Positions 26,795 to 40,052 of a stretch of 64,000 bases of DNA are shown piece after piece. The translations under genes were made by a program, and so were the position numbers. Each line of letters begins with the position of its first letter. The first letter of the stretch is position 1. This DNA comes from Siniperca chuatsi. Its lineage: Eukaryota > Chordata > Actinopteri > Centrarchiformes > Sinipercidae. The notes beneath the pieces were generated by a model. It was not told the DNA's origin and made no database searches. It saw only the letters and a program-made list of their open reading frames with translations. Location of the stretch: positions 4,053,322-4,117,321 of the forward strand of contig NC_058055.1 of the NCBI RefSeq assembly GCF_020085105.1, read 5' to 3'.

Positions 26795-28570
26795 TTTTTT
26801 TCAGACTAGACATAGCTCCTCCAGGTCCAAAGAAGATATTATACAACTGTTTCCAAAGGCTGTGTAGTACTCTCCATGACAAGGAAACTGACTTTTACGT
26901 GTATAATCAGTGGTTTGCCCCTTTAACCAGCGATAATGTTATTACAGGGGATTCTTCTTCATCCACTAAGAACAGAACTAAACGTTTGTATCATCCCTCT
27001 GTTAAGAGTAAAACTGTTTGTTCAACTGCTTCACTACTTGAGTTGATTAACTCATGAATTATCAGGCAGCCACTCTAACACACAGTGCTCAGTAAACCCA
27101 CAATGCACAGGGGCACAAGGTTAAACGACAGGAGTCGCCTGTATATGGACATAACCAGGTGGGGAAGTTCTTACAGCCTGTATGTCTCTATATGTGTGCT
27201 ATATGTCTGCACTGAAGAGCTCCAACAGTTAATTTTCCCAAGCAATGGTGCTACTATGTTTTTTTCAAATACAAATTATGATCAGTCTCCATGCATGCTT
27301 GGTATATGACTCCTTTGAACTGTATTTTAATGACGCTGAGCTATAACAAATGCCTTTGAGACAATAAATACTGACTCTGAGTCAGACTGTAGAAGTCAAC
27401 ACATTATGTTTTTTTAAATACCTGTCCATACAGTAACACATGTCTAACAATTGGCAGCTGTGATCATATTACTGAATGTCTGTTATATAATCTTACAGTT
27501 TGCTGTCCTGCTTTTCCAGCGCAGCCTATGGCCTCAGTCAAAGAACAAACACTTTAACTGCAAACCTTTGGCTTTGCATTTAAGTGTAATACACCCCCAC
27601 TGGTTTGTATTCTGAGAGTATGCATTTTGGAACCATAGTACAGTGTGTTGCCCTGCAGCAGTTCACTCTTCAGACACAGCATCTGCTGCCCCCTGTTGCT
27701 TCTCTGGCGCTCTGCCAACCATAAACCCTATTGGCTCTGGGTCCTTCTTATGTTATCGGCAGCTGAACTATAAATTAACCTCCATGACATAAGAAAACAC
27801 AAGTTCAAGTTATATCTGCTGTTTTAAATTGATGTACAACATCAGTCATCAGTCTTCCTGGTGTTATATACGCATATACAGCATCCTAGAAAATGGACAA
27901 GGATCCACACAGGCTTATATTCATTCTGAGCCCTTAAATGTGCGTCAGGGGTAGCTTAGCGGCACAGCTGAATTAGCTAGCAACATAAAAAGATTTTTTC
28001 ATACTCAATCTGATGTAGTAAAACTGCTTGTGTTCAACCTAAGGCTGAGTATCGTATGTCAAATATTTCTGAGGGTTTTTTTCTTTTTTGGTGCAGACAT
28101 ACACACATACACAGGGACAGCCACACCTATACAGTACACTGTAATACAAAACATACACTAATACATTTCTTTCTTGACAGTTAAAGTTCATTAAATTGAA
28201 TATAACACAAAACTAAATTGGTAGTTTTTTATAAAACATATTCCAACAATTTAAAGAATCATTAAAATGTCTTTAAATTGTTGAGTAATACTGTACATTA
28301 ATACACTTACAATGTCCTGATAGCTGCTTAAAACTACATTGTAGTGTGTTATAAACCATTTATTAAGTGTTTATATACTGCTTATAAATACTGAATAGGA
28401 GGAGTTGAAGGATGTGGAAGTGCAATAAAAAATCGCTTTTAATTAGTCTGCCAGAGGTGTATTTGCATGGTGTGGATGTGTGAGCCTCAGTAGGTTGCTG
28501 TCTGACTGAATGTAATGCCTTCAGGATCGTTAATGTGCAAAGTATACAATATTCTTGCATTTCCCTAAAG

Positions 28571-28880
28571 CTGATTCACCGAGGAAGTCAGGGAGGACTT
28601 ATAGTGTGCAGTCTACACCACACCCTGGTGTTGCAATGCAAGCAGGGCGAAGTCACAGTAGCTCCACAGTGTTTCCAGTAGAATAACAGAGAAACAAGTC
28701 TCTGTGGAGCAGTTTGTGGTCTGGACTGTCAGTGACAAGAAGACGATAACCCGTTCTAGTTGACTACATCTAAAAGTGTCTTTCAGGATTTACAAAAATG
28801 TATCTTATTATTATTATTATTATTATACTAGTACAATTGTTCAAACTTCAATTATTCAAACTTTATTTTACTCCCCTGTT
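28571..28880 (-). repeat. Left arm of inverted duplication of the nccrp1 5' flank
   Basis: This segment is the inverse of about 30508-30862. Matching blocks run in order from CTGATTCACCGAGGAAGTCA, through TATAGTGTGCAGTCTACACC and CAGTGACAAGAAGACGATAA, to TACTAGTACAATTGTT and a TTTATTTTACTCC end. Differences include a 10-bp block (CCTCTTAAAG) present only in the right arm and a shorter TTA tract here. The left arm carries its own copy of the TATA-like motif, facing left. Confidence 0.9.
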
Positions 28881-30507
28881 TATCTTTCACAAGCTCACTT
28901 GTTTTTTATTCTAAAGGAAAAAATAAAAAGCTTTTCTCTTTTTTTTTATCTGATTTAACTGATTGGAGGTTACAGGAAAAGTATTTTTTGTCTGATAATC
29001 TTTCACAGTCTGTCGGTTTTGGGGCTCCATTGTGTAAATAAAAGTGATCACAAAACAGAAACTGTATTAAAGCAGGAGACAGATGATCCGTGAGATGGAA
29101 TGTGAGAGGAGGACAAACTGGTAAATGGAATAGCAAAATGGAAAATAACTTTTTATGTTATAACATAATAGTATCATTTAAATTTAAGCAGAATTAATCA
29201 CTGTGTAAATTGTGTTTAATCGCATCAATACATTTATTAGAATGAATCGCTGTACCACTTATAGTTTGTAAGTGTTCCTGCTGCAGACCCCAGGCTCCAC
29301 AGAACACACCTTTGAGCAATAAAGGACTTATAGACAGTTTTATCAGCCAGCAGTGGCAGCCTGTCTGCTAGCTCTTATTGTTTCTTTTCCAAGCACTTTG
29401 CTCCTATATGAGATCTCCATGGTAACAGGACTATGTAGAGACACTACTGCCCTGACCTTTGCACTGCTTAGATGGATGTACTGTACATTTACTTGGCAGA
29501 GATGACTTTTTGCTTATGGATGGTGCACTGATATGGATCAAAATGCAATCTTTATGTATCTTATGTATCCCCCCCCCTCCCAAGCAGAACATATGACATT
29601 TACAAACCCAGCCTGTTTTGTCATACAGTATATATTTATTCCTGAAGTTTTTTTTTTTCTTCAGCAGGTTATTTCCATCTTTACCTGCTGAAATGAATAA
29701 TGAAAATAATGTGACATTATTCTGATTCCTGGTAGGGAAGACTCTTTAAACTCTTATTTTTTCCTGTCCTTTAGGAAGCTCAGAAGTTTTTTCCTATAAA
29801 CCTAAACGGATATATATTGAGTTTTGTTTGAAGGAGAAATACTTATTGAGTAATCAAAATTTCTTCATGATAAAAATCCTGTTACTAACTAATACATCCA
29901 GGTTTGAGCAACTATCTGGGTGTGGTTAAACACTGGACGGATTCATGTCAAATGCTTCTATTTCTTTTTACGTTTCACAATTCCTCATCTTTCTTTTGCT
30001 ATAGGTATGTTTAATACATCTGTCTGTTTATTATGTACTGTAGCTGAAAAAACCCCACCCTGTATTCAGGGAGTAATATTTTCTTTCAGGATTGGAAAGC
30101 TGATGGGCAGCTTTCATCAGCTGTATCTGGGCTGACTGACTGTAAAAAGCCCTTGTCTTACTGTCCCAGCCAAACATGTCCAGTAGACACTACATACTGT
30201 ATCTTGTCAGTGAGTTACACGTTTGTGATCTGCATTGATCTGATTGTTAAGTTGGTAAATGGGATGTCTCATAACCACATTTAAAGCAACCTTTTAGTGA
30301 CGACAGTCACTGAGGGCAGGGTCAACACACACAGCAAACACTTTACAAATGTCTCCACCTTGTGGATTCTAGCAGCATGTTTAACAGTGCTGTCAACAGT
30401 AAACTCAACTTCCAGCTGCGCACACACAGTACATGGGCAGATGTATTGCATTTTCCAGAAGAAGCACCAATGATTTGTTTTATTTTCAGCATAAGAGCTT
30501 TTGTTGT
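28881..30507. other. Spacer between the inverted arms
   Basis: About 1.6 kb of AT-rich sequence with no coding signal, including a poly-C stretch at 29569-29578. Nothing identifies it as a transposon body. Confidence 0.5.
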
Positions 30508-30555
30508 AGAGGAGTAAAATAAAGTTTGAATGTATTTAATCAACAATTGTACTAG

Positions 30556-30612
<57 letters not shown>

Positions 30613-30862
30613 TAATAATATACATTTTTGTAAATCCTGAAAGACACTTGTAGACGTAGTCAACTAGAACGGGTTATCGTCTTCTTGTCACTGACAGTCC
30701 AGACCACAAACTGCTCCACAGAGACTTGTTTCTCTGTTATTCTAGTGGAAACACTGTGGAGCTACTGTGACTTTAAGAGGCTTCGCCCTGCTTGCATTGC
30801 AACACCAGGGTGTGGTGTAGACTGCACACTATAAGTCCTCCCTGACTTCCTGGGGGAACCAG
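30508..30862 (+). repeat. Right arm of inverted duplication, containing the nccrp1 promoter region
   Basis: Inverse partner of 28571-28880. It is longer mainly because of an expanded AAT microsatellite (about 30557-30620). It ends 28 bp before the nccrp1 start codon, so it should hold the core promoter and 5' UTR. Confidence 0.88.
30830..30835 (+). promoter_or_regulatory. Putative nccrp1 TATA-like element
   Basis: TATAAG in the context CACTATAAGTCC, 55 bp upstream of the ATG. This would put transcription start near 30860. An inverted copy lies at 28598-28603 in the left arm. The promoter is inferred from position only. Confidence 0.4.
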
Positions 30863-30890
30863 TGTCCGATCACACGGTCGTGGCCGCACC

Positions 30891-33800
30891 ATGTCTGCCG
30901 CTGAGTGGAAGAAGAGATGTGAGGCTGAGTGGAGTCTGCAGGTCTGCCCGATGCCCGACAGCCTGGACTGGAAGGTCGTGTGTGAAGCCAAACCGCTCGG
31001 GAGAAATTTACTGAAGAACCCAGCGCCTCTCGGTACCACAACACTGAAACATGACTTATGTGCTGTTTTCCCTTTCAGAAGGGATCCAGAGGAGGGGGCA
31101 CAGCTCAATAATACTGATCTACAGTGGGCTTGGAGTTCAGTGCTGATACATGTTAGTGTTCAGCCTGCTTAGGACTGCAATAACTTGAGTAGCCTATGGG
31201 TGTTTAAAAGTCATTCATAAGTGTTTCCAGAGTTTCAAGTTTACTTGTTAAAGTAATACATAGGACTAGATACCACTCATAGTCAGTAGGCCTACTACTG
31301 TTCATCTTCAGTAACACTTAGAAAAATTGAGCCAATAAGGCGCAGACTTCCTCCTGTAAATGTTTAAACTATTATTGAGCAGCTTTGTGCAATCTGACTA
31401 AAGGTTTGGAGAAGTGTGATGCAAGATTACACTCTGAGGAGTTTCTGTCTTCATCGCTGTTCTCGGTGTGGTTCTGATGCTCAGTCTTTATTCTGTGGCG
31501 TCTGCAGTGCTGTGCACTTATCATTGTAGCCTCTAGACTCAAGTGCTTTCCTTAATGCAGCCTTATCTGCTTAAATAAAGCATAGTGCTCAGACACCCAC
31601 ATTAAAGGGGAACATCAGTCAACTGTCTGTCTGCGATATTATCAATAACTACAGTACATCAATTAACCAAAGAAATAGTGGCATACAGGTACGTTAGACA
31701 ATGGATTGGCATCACTTGTCATAAATGTATGAAAGCTTTATATCAAGTTTGGTTAGCTGTATTCCTCAATTTAAAAGGTGGGTTCATTGAGTTTAAAGGG
31801 CCAGTTCATCCAGATCACACAAACTCATTTTTCTACCTGGAGCCATGCAGATCATTTTGGTTTATTTGCCAAGGTTCTGAACTCTCCACTGAGATTTCAG
31901 TGGAGGCAAATGGAATTGTCTTTGTGGTGTCAGAAGCATCTAAAATGAATTGAAACATTTGAAATGCTCAGCAGCAACGTGTTTTTTAAGCTCTGTGTAA
32001 AATATCTCAGAGACATCAAAATGTCTACATGAGAAGTAAAATATGAAGAAAGTGACTCGGGGTGTGATGACATAAGGCTTTAAGAGGCGTGTGTACTTTA
32101 AGCTTTATTTAGTTACATTTCTTACTAAACCTATAATCTATAGATGTTATTATTATTATTGTTATACAAGATATTGGTCCAGTCCCATTTGTAATGATGA
32201 AAAGCAGCAAACACTTTTTAAAGAGGGTTAGAAGAAGCATTTCATAGATTTTTTGGCTGTACATATACCTACATTTACATTAAATATTAAAACACAGGAT
32301 AAAATAAAGTTACCACTGTGTTTTGCTTGGGTAAAAAAAAAAGAATGCAAGTTCCGAAGTCGGATTCTTTGACACCAAACTCAACTGTGTCCCAAAATGC
32401 AGATGTGAGCGTTATGAGATGACTAATACTGTGTGTTTTTCACACACAGGCACACCCAGTGACCCTGTCAGAAAGATATATTCTCTGGCTTTGTGATGTT
32501 TGCAGTGGGATTACGATGGCCACTGGCTTCAGTAGGTGTGGTACCATTTACAGTTGTCCCTTTGTCTTATTTCTCACACAGGCTTGAGTAAGGACACCCC
32601 TCCACCCGAACCTAAGCTGTCTGAAGTGCCAACACATGGACCTCCACGTTTTCAACCTGATGGTGAGAGACAGTGGTGGTCAGCATCAAAGGAAAACAAA
32701 GAAAATGAATTAAGTTTCGTAAAGTCTTGGATCAGGTTAACGTTTCTCTTAATTGATAGGCGACTTCAGTGGCTGGATCACGAGCACGGAAGTCCTCCCC
32801 TATGATACCAGTGGCATCCCGGCAGGTGCTGCCATCTGTGCATTGCCTCAATACAGGTGGGTGTTACAGGGGATCAGATGTTTACCGTACAGCTGGTTAT
32901 AACAGGGATTACCAGTGAGCATATACTTCCACCTACAATAGGTTAGGTAAACGCTGGTACGTATATGGACAAGGTACAAAAAAGTTTATCCCAAATAAAG
33001 AACATGTGGCAAATTTGACTCTTCTCTGCTCTCCTGTCCTCAGCTGGTTCTCCATGGAGCAGGTTGTGGACCTGAAGGCAGAGGGACTGTGGGACGAGCT
33101 GCTGGATGATTTTCAGCCTGAAATAGTCATCCAAGACTGGTGGGTTAATGAGCACCCCCTCTCACCTCCCACCTCCCTCCTCCACCCTTACAATAGACCA
33201 TGCGTGATTACTTATCACTGTGGTCTGGTCTTATCATCTTATATCTGGTGTCAGTCTGTATGACCCTAAGTCACTAAACTGGACATTGATCAATAACATC
33301 ACTGCAATACTTGAAATAATTGTGCAATATTCTGTGTTAATACTGCTGTGCAATATACTCTTTTCAGTTTAAAATTCCCTATTTATTGATATTTATTCAT
33401 ACTTCTATTACTGCTGTGCAATATCCACCGTCTCATAATAATCTTAATAAGCTACACTTAACTTGACAGTTCATGCACTATTACTTATTACTTATTATTA
33501 CATTGTATTATTATACCGTACATACTTATCATCAACCGGTAAATCCACTTTGTACTTTAAACTTATTTTAATTTTAGACTTATATCCACTTGGTACTTAA
33601 TTTATCTGACCTGTATTATAGTGTATTATATTCTGATTTGCTTAGTACTTCTATTCCTGTGTGCACTGACGTGACACTGAGCAGCTGTAACAAAAGAGTT
33701 TCCCCTCGGAGATCAATAAAGTATTTCTGATTCTGATCAGCTTGGGTGGTGCACACGTAGATGACATGTACATTTCACAGTCTGTGCATCTGTACATGCC

Positions 33801-34490
33801 AGGATCTCCAGGGACTGGAATTAATCAATTAGAAGTTTACGAATTGAACACTGTCTCTATTTTCCCTAAAATGAATACCAAATTGCATAGTTCTTTCCAG
33901 GAAACTTCTTGGAAGTTATTAGGAAATGCGTTTGAAATTACAGACCTGTAAAATAAGGTGTTACCCACTTCTTCAATAGGTTTTTTTTTTTTGCAGCCTT
34001 CAGTGTGCTGCCATCTGTCAACCCATGAACATCCTTTGATAACATTGCTAAACTACATTTCATTATGATTTCTTGTTGCACCATAAACATTTGATTATCT
34101 GTCATTTTGTCAGGTATGAGGAGAGTCAGCTGCATCAGTCCATCTACCAGCTGCATGTTAAGTTACTGGGTGCGGACAAAAGCACAGTGATCTCAGAGCA
34201 CACTGTCAACCCCACCGAGGACCTCAGCACTTACTCACACACGTGGAAGGAGGTGAGTTACTGAGTCCCCTGACAGGTACAGTGATCTCCCCTTTAGTGA
34301 AGGGCCAGGATTTCAATTTTTCATTGTATGTCTCTCTGTGCAGGTGTCACATGTGTTCTCTGGCTACGGACCTGGGGTGAGATATGTCTACTTCCTGCAC
34401 CGACTGAAGAACAAGTTCATGATGGAGTTCTACCCCACGCTGTTCACCGGCAGCGCAGTGATTGTCAAACCAACCAAAACCAGCTCTTAG
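30891..34490 (+). CDS. nccrp1: NCCRP1, F-box-associated (FBA) domain protein (FBXO50)
   Basis: Exons 30891-31032, 32582-32662, 32760-32856, 33044-33139, 34114-34252 and 34344-34490 join in frame to 233 residues, close to the family length. The N-terminus MSAAEWKKRCEAEWSL leads into a proline-rich piece (TPPPEPKLSE). The FBA domain follows: FSGWITSTEVLPYD, LWDELLDDFQPEIVIQDWYE, QLHVKLLG, WKEVSHVFSGYGPGVRYV, with a short C-terminal tail ending KPTKTSS. First described in fish as non-specific cytotoxic cell receptor protein 1; the family is related to the sugar-binding FBXO2/6/44 FBA proteins but lacks a clear F-box. No signal peptide or membrane helix is visible, which fits a cytosolic protein better than a surface receptor. 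The start was chosen because it opens the exon frame just after the promoter arm. Confidence 0.92.
31033..32581 (+). other. nccrp1 intron 1
   Basis: GT-AG intron (GTACCA..CACACAG). It contains a dispersed repeat from about 31793 (TTAAAGGGCCAGTTCATCCA) that I recognise as a common fish family but cannot classify. Otherwise no signal. Confidence 0.55.
33280..33738 (+). repeat. LINE 3' end fragment in nccrp1 intron 4
   Basis: An A/T-rich 3'-UTR-like stretch with repeated GCTGTGCAATAT units, ending GGAGATCAATAAAGTATTTC and TGATTCTGATC. That ending is typical of fish Rex1/CR1-type LINE tails. No reverse transcriptase sequence is present, so this is a 5'-truncated copy. Confidence 0.6.
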
Positions 34491-34599
34491 GCTGAATCCT
34501 ACTGAAAACTGCAGATTTCTGGGGTTGATTTTAAATTGTTTTAATTTTGCATTTGCTTTGAAGTTATTTTCAAAATAACTTTACACTTGTTTGTGCAAT

Positions 34600-34605
34600 A
34601 ATAAA
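34600..34605 (+). terminator. nccrp1 poly(A) signal
   Basis: AATAAA 110 bp after the stop codon, in a short AT-rich 3' UTR. Confidence 0.65.
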
Positions 34606-34977
34606 TCAATTTTCTTATTTCACAGTTAATTATTTCTTTCAAGCGGTGAAACCTGTGTCTGAAAAACTAATCAGCATGAAGTAGATATACAGTATACACA
34701 CTATCTATGCACTCTCACTCACTATTGTTTGATAGATTTTGTCTAATGTAAATGGTGGGTTCTTGACTGCGTGATACATAACAGATTCACAGTGCATGTT
34801 ACTGTGGGGGATGATCCTGTCCTAAATGACCCAAAACTCATGAATTAACAGAAATGTAGTCTCTACGCCAGGTTCCTCCATGTACTCATTTTTCTCATTT
34901 TAAAATTTCGGAAATATGGACATTAAGGTAAAACATGTTTTCTCCTGTGCTCTGATTTGGTGCGTTTACATGTCTCA

Positions 34978-35545
34978 GGTAACCTTTATGATACCATTTT
35001 CTTATAAGACACCCTTTACAAAGGGTCCTAACTAATGTCTTTATTAATGTTTAATTAATAATTTACTAATGCTTTATAGATCAGTTATAAGCCACTAATG
35101 GAACAACTGTTGGGTTTCCAGGCTGTAAAAACTCTCTTTGACGGGCTAAACCATTTGACCACTTATTTCTAGAAAATGGCTGCAGATGATCTGGACCAAA
35201 ATTCAAAATCTTACAACTGGCTTGATGGCTTGATGATAAAAACCCTGTAATAATGACTTAATAACATGTATAAACTGCAGGCTTGAAGGCGATTACTAGA
35301 AAGTGAGATACCCATGAGCATTATTTTTTAGCAGTGATTGATGGATTACCAGCATTTATAACTGCATTATTACCAAATAGAAAGGATCAATACAAGCCAA
35401 CGGGATTTTTCACAACCTGGCAACCCCTAATATGTTCTTACTAATGGCTTAAAATACTCTACAGAGCATTACTAAATAATACAGCCATTAGATACAACTT
35501 AAACCCTTTGTAAGGATGTCTTATTAGAAAGTGGCACCACATTAA
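34978..35545. mobile_element. MITE-like element with long imperfect terminal inverted repeats
   Basis: The left end holds TTATAAGACACCCTTTACAA and the right end the inverse of AATAAGACATCCTTACAAAG; about 38 bp can be paired with a few mismatches. There is no coding capacity. It lies 0.4 kb past the nccrp1 poly(A) signal. Confidence 0.55.
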
Positions 35546-37683
35546 CGCACGTGTGGAGGTGAAATAGACCCCAGTGGATGAATAGACTATTATGCAAATA
35601 GTCCTCTCACTGCACCGTCAGTCAATCGATATACGGCCAAAAAGCGATTAATAAATTGCGAGCACTGGTTCAAGAACACGGGGGAAATTACAGACCCGCT
35701 AAACACAGTTTTGTAGTGACACGATGAGGCAGTCTACATATCACTGAAGTGTATCAGCTTTGCTATTGCGCACTTTCCCCTGCGTGTGCTGCCTTCAAGT
35801 GCTCACGATTGCAACTCGGACGAAATTTTCATAGGTCTACATAAAATACAAAATAAGCCATTAATACTTGCATCTTGCTGCTGGAGCAAAAACTAGCTGT
35901 TTGACGCTTAATTTCACAGAAAACTCAATGGCCGCCGAACACATATTTTTGTTTTTAGGCCTATTTCCGACCACACACACACTTAAATCAGCGTCAACAA
36001 GTCGCTTTTACAACTTCACATTGACTGAACCAGGAATTTGGGAGGAGACCATGAACGCAGCACGTCATCCGCCGCGTGGACTCGCAGCATCACCACCGTT
36101 AGTTAACGGCAATGTGAGTTAACGGGAAAGTTCACTGTGTGAGTTCAGCCGTGTGTCGAGACGGGGATAGTTTTACCAGGCGTGTGTTTCCAGACTTTCA
36201 GAAGCATGCCAGCCTTTGGTGGAGCTGTGCCATAAACGAGAAGGTAAGAGACCAGACACGGACAGGTGCGGCGGATAAACTGGTATTTTGGGAGCCTGCT
36301 AAAGGCTCCAACCTCGTGACCCATCTCTAGTTGTGATTGATAACGTACAGATATTAAATATAAAGTCACCACGCCTTTGTATCCTATGAACTGACCTACT
36401 GACTACACTACACTATTACTCAAATCAGAGCGTCATTTAAAGTTTGGCTAGGACCCTTTAATTGAAAAGATAGTGGCTCAGTGAATTTTGTCTTGGAGGA
36501 ATTGTATCGTTAGTTATGATTCAGGAAGGAAATGCATGTCAAGGCAAAATGAGTAAAATGACAATAATACAAAATAAGAGTGTCTAATCTTGAAGAATTA
36601 AATTCGTAGTGAGTAGAAACTATTTAATGTTGCTGGGGACCAGCCGAACCCCCCATAGCACACGCTTCGGCCACAACAAGTGCTCTTGGGCCTGCACTAC
36701 ACAGGAGAGGCAGCACACAGTTTCCTGGCACAGCCGGTTAGAAAAATGGGCCAGAACCTTCACCGTACAGTTTGTGCTTCAACATACGTTCACAACTGGA
36801 AGCTGTAGGCACATCATGAAACATTTGGTTGGTGCTGGAAAGACACATCTCTCCTGCTGCTGTGGAGCTCTATGACAGTCCACACCTCCACCTGCTGAAC
36901 AGTGCCCTGCTTGGCTGTTTTGTTCAACAGTTTCTTCTGGCTGAAGGAAGAAATTGAAACTGGATTGCCACTTTGAAGTCAAGTATGTCTTAAGGAGTGT
37001 GTGTTAATGTTTGTGTGTTGTTGCTGGACACTTTGAAGGTCCCTATGATTTTATTCTGAAAGATCACTCTGCTTTCTGCGTGACATTTTCTGATAAGGGC
37101 TGAACTCCAGAGCTGACCTTTAAATGATATAAATCATCATTCATTTAGCAGAGTGGCTGCGCCACATACAGTGTCCCACTGGCCCATCTCTTGTGTCCAG
37201 GACAGCACTGGCTGCCCACAGGCGTGTCAAGAGCTGGTGATGTGTGAGACAGGAGGCGTTGACTGCAGATACACCCCCAGTGCCAGTCCATTATATTTGA
37301 TTACGCACACGATATCGCTTATATCTCTTTTCAGATAAGCATCCTAACAAGCGGTACGATTACTCTGAGGTTTTAGCATTTTTTTTTTTACTCATGCATG
37401 CCTTTGGCATCCACTTTTTTTCTGATGTTTCTCATATGTTATGAACATGTTGCTTATATTTATTCATAATATTTGCAGTGTTTAAGAATGAATTACAATG
37501 AACTTTGGGTCATTTCAGCACCACAGAGCAGGTAAATAACAAAACACTAAAACAGACTGTAGCCGAGATAATTAAACTTAATAATGGCAAAAGCAATCGA
37601 CTGTGAATATTACAACAAATAAAGAAAGTCTTTATTATACTAATACAAAACTTTTTTTTGTTAGCTATTAATAGATTTACACA

Positions 37684-37934
37684 TAGAGCTGAAATGATTA
37701 GTGGATGGATTGATTAGTCAGCAATCAATCAACTATTTTGATCATTGATTTTGAGTCACTTTTCAAGCAAAAATGCCGAACATTTGCTGGTACCAGCTTC
37801 TTAAATGTGAATATGTTCTCTTGATATCGTTGTAAATTTAACATGTTTGGGTTTTGGACTGTTGACATTGTTGTATGTAGGAAATAATCGGCAGATTTAC
37901 CCCATAATAAAAATAATCGTTAGTTGCAGCTCTA
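37684..37934. mobile_element. hAT-like MITE
   Basis: Ends TAGAGCTGAAATGATTAGT.. and ..CGTTAGTTGCAGCTCTA are inverted. The flanking octamers TTTACACA and TTTACAAG agree at six of eight positions, as expected for a decayed 8-bp hAT duplication. The body resembles an abundant fish repeat with ATCGATTAG-like units. Confidence 0.6.
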
Positions 37935-38472
37935 TTTACAAGTTGTTTGCAGAATACCGTCTTGTCTTTGGTGCCATCTAAGCACAAGGAAGACAATATA
38001 TGTTGGGGTTCAGAAGCAAAGTCCAAGCAGTCCACCACTAAGTCTCACTGACACTTATCCTGAAATGCAACCCCCACCCCACGTATGTGATGGTTCAAGT
38101 AAACCAATGCGTGCGCCATCGCAGGTGCCACGGAACAAAGGGCTATACTACACCTCACTGTTTCTCTCACATTTCCCCCACGATCAGTCACTAAAACTGT
38201 ATAGTTGATCAGACTCTCCCACTGAAACCTTTTCCTCCACTAGATTTAGGGAAGTTATTGATTTATAGTGCTTCTATAATGACTTATGAAGGCCAAAAGC
38301 CCCTGCCACATACAGTGGAATGAGTGAAATAATGCATCTCTATGTCACAGCTGTCAGCCACAGTTTTGTTTAATTTCTGGTTACCTTGTTTAACAATCAT
38401 TATATAAGCTGTAGCTTGAGGTTACAGCAGTGTACGTGCTGTAATGCATAGTATTTACCAGCCTCTCTGTGA

Positions 38473-38476
<4 letters not shown>

Positions 38477-38515
<39 letters not shown>
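38477..38515 (+). repeat. (TG)n microsatellite
   Basis: An essentially pure TG run of about 19 units. Open frames through it are artefacts. Confidence 0.95.
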
Positions 38516-38516
<1 letters not shown>

Positions 38517-39664
38517 ATATGAGCGATTAGGAGAGGAGAGTTGGTGCCTGTGGGGGTCTGTTTTGTTTTCATTGACTCCCTAGTCTATTGTGTGTTCAGG
38601 CCTGCTGGCTGCCTCTGCACATTTTGTTAACATTTTGTCGGTCTAAACTAGATTGTTGCCCTGAATTCAAGCGCTCACGGTGAGGAATAAAAGGCACCGC
38701 AAAAATGTTGCTGCCATTTTCTGTTCTTCATATTCTTTAGGTTGCTCCACCATGTGATGTCATCCAGTTAATGAACGTTATAAGCAATATGTTAACTCAG
38801 ACTGGGTAATAAGTAGAGATGTTCTCCTTAATGAGTCACATCAGGGAAAAAAAGAGATTAGTGATTGCTTAAGTAGTGACAGTCTGTCAATAGTGCAGTT
38901 GCTGCAAAGTGCAAGCATCAGTGTTTGTACAAGTGACACCATCACATTGTCATATCACTCCTCACAGCCAGCAGCATGTGTTTGAATATTCTGTCTGTTA
39001 TTAATGTTTCTGACAGTATCCTGAATATTGCATAACTGGTGTCCCTGTTTGGGTTCATACTGAAGTTGAGAATGCTGTTCCTTCTAATGTGACAGTGGCT
39101 GGTCAGGGTGTCTCAGGCAATGGAAACCTCAGGAGCTGCTGTCTGCTGGCTGTCAGTCGTCTACTAACCCCTTTCTGTCCACCTCACCTCCGGCCCCATG
39201 CGGCCTCTCTCTGTCCACCTGCCTCTTCCTTTACAGTGAGCCGGCCTGAGGCACACATGGAGAATACGAAGGAAAAGGAAGTGTGTCACATTGTTAGCGG
39301 AGGCAGAATGACTTGAGGGGGAGAAACGGGAGACGAGAAAGGCTTAGAGATGTCAAATGGATTGTTTACCTCAGAATCCAACTGATTAGAGAAGAAGAGA
39401 GAAGTTGAACTCCCTAACTACCTCAGGTCTCTGAAATCTCACAGTACGTAATTAATGCTTAACCTGACATCACCCTTGGGTGTAGTAGCATTTGGTGATA
39501 TAAAATATATACCATGAGATGATTTAATTATTCCATATTGTTTATACTATGATGATTCATATCAAATCTTTATTGGTCACATACATCATTATACAAGTAC
39601 AATGTGCAATACAAATTATTAGTAATATGTACAAGTATGTGCAAAAAACAAAAGCAAACACAAA

Positions 39665-39961
39665 CACTCAGTGGCCACTTCATTAGGTACACCTGTAAAA
39701 TCTAAATTCTGCCTTTACAAAGATGATACTATAGTAGGTAGGTAATATTTTGCACATCTAATTTACATACATGGGGGTCCAGTACAACAACACCACTAAC
39801 TATGACCTCAGTAATAATCATATAGTTGAGTTAATTGACACCTCTCGGAAAGTTTTAACAAAAACTGGCCATTATAAGCTTCGTAAAGGCAGAGTATGTG
39901 GCAGAGCTGTTGTACTGGATTGCATTAGATTGTATAGGTGTACCTAATAAAGTCGCCAAGT

Positions 39962-39964
<3 letters not shown>
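39665..39964. mobile_element. MITE with GGTACACCT-type inverted ends
   Basis: The left end CAGTGGCCACTTCATTAGG and TACACCTG pairs with the right end AGGTGTACCTAATAAAGTCG. It is about 300 bp and non-coding. It abuts the compound microsatellite at 39963. I recognise the terminus as widespread in fish but do not assign a superfamily. Confidence 0.65.

Positions 39965-40052
<88 letters not shown>

Larger units (their letters stand above)
21400..28570. other. Gene-poor interval between ckm and nccrp1
   Basis: No exon series or conserved protein signal in any frame. It holds a degraded SINE (23076-23195), a perfect hairpin (24801-24832), a 44-bp near-palindrome (26751-26794) and AT-rich stretches, including one near 28330-28390 that resembles a dispersed fish repeat. 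Open frames here are short and unrecognised. Confidence 0.5.

Noticed and set aside
26788..27057. 89-codon open frame beginning MSFFFRLDIAPPGPKK
   Set aside because: It starts in the T-run after the palindrome, matches no family I know, and lacks exon partners.
28906..29136. Minus-strand 76-codon frame between the inverted arms
   Set aside because: Low complexity with no homology. Not evidence of a second gene driven by the left promoter copy.
35868..36243. Candidate upstream non-coding exon of slc8a2 or an orphan promoter with donor GAGAAG|GTAAGAG
   Set aside because: CpG content is only modestly raised and nothing ties it to slc8a2 12 kb away. It needs transcript data.
38390..38572. Minus-strand frame with a (TH)n repeat peptide
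   Set aside because: It is a translation of the (TG)n microsatellite.
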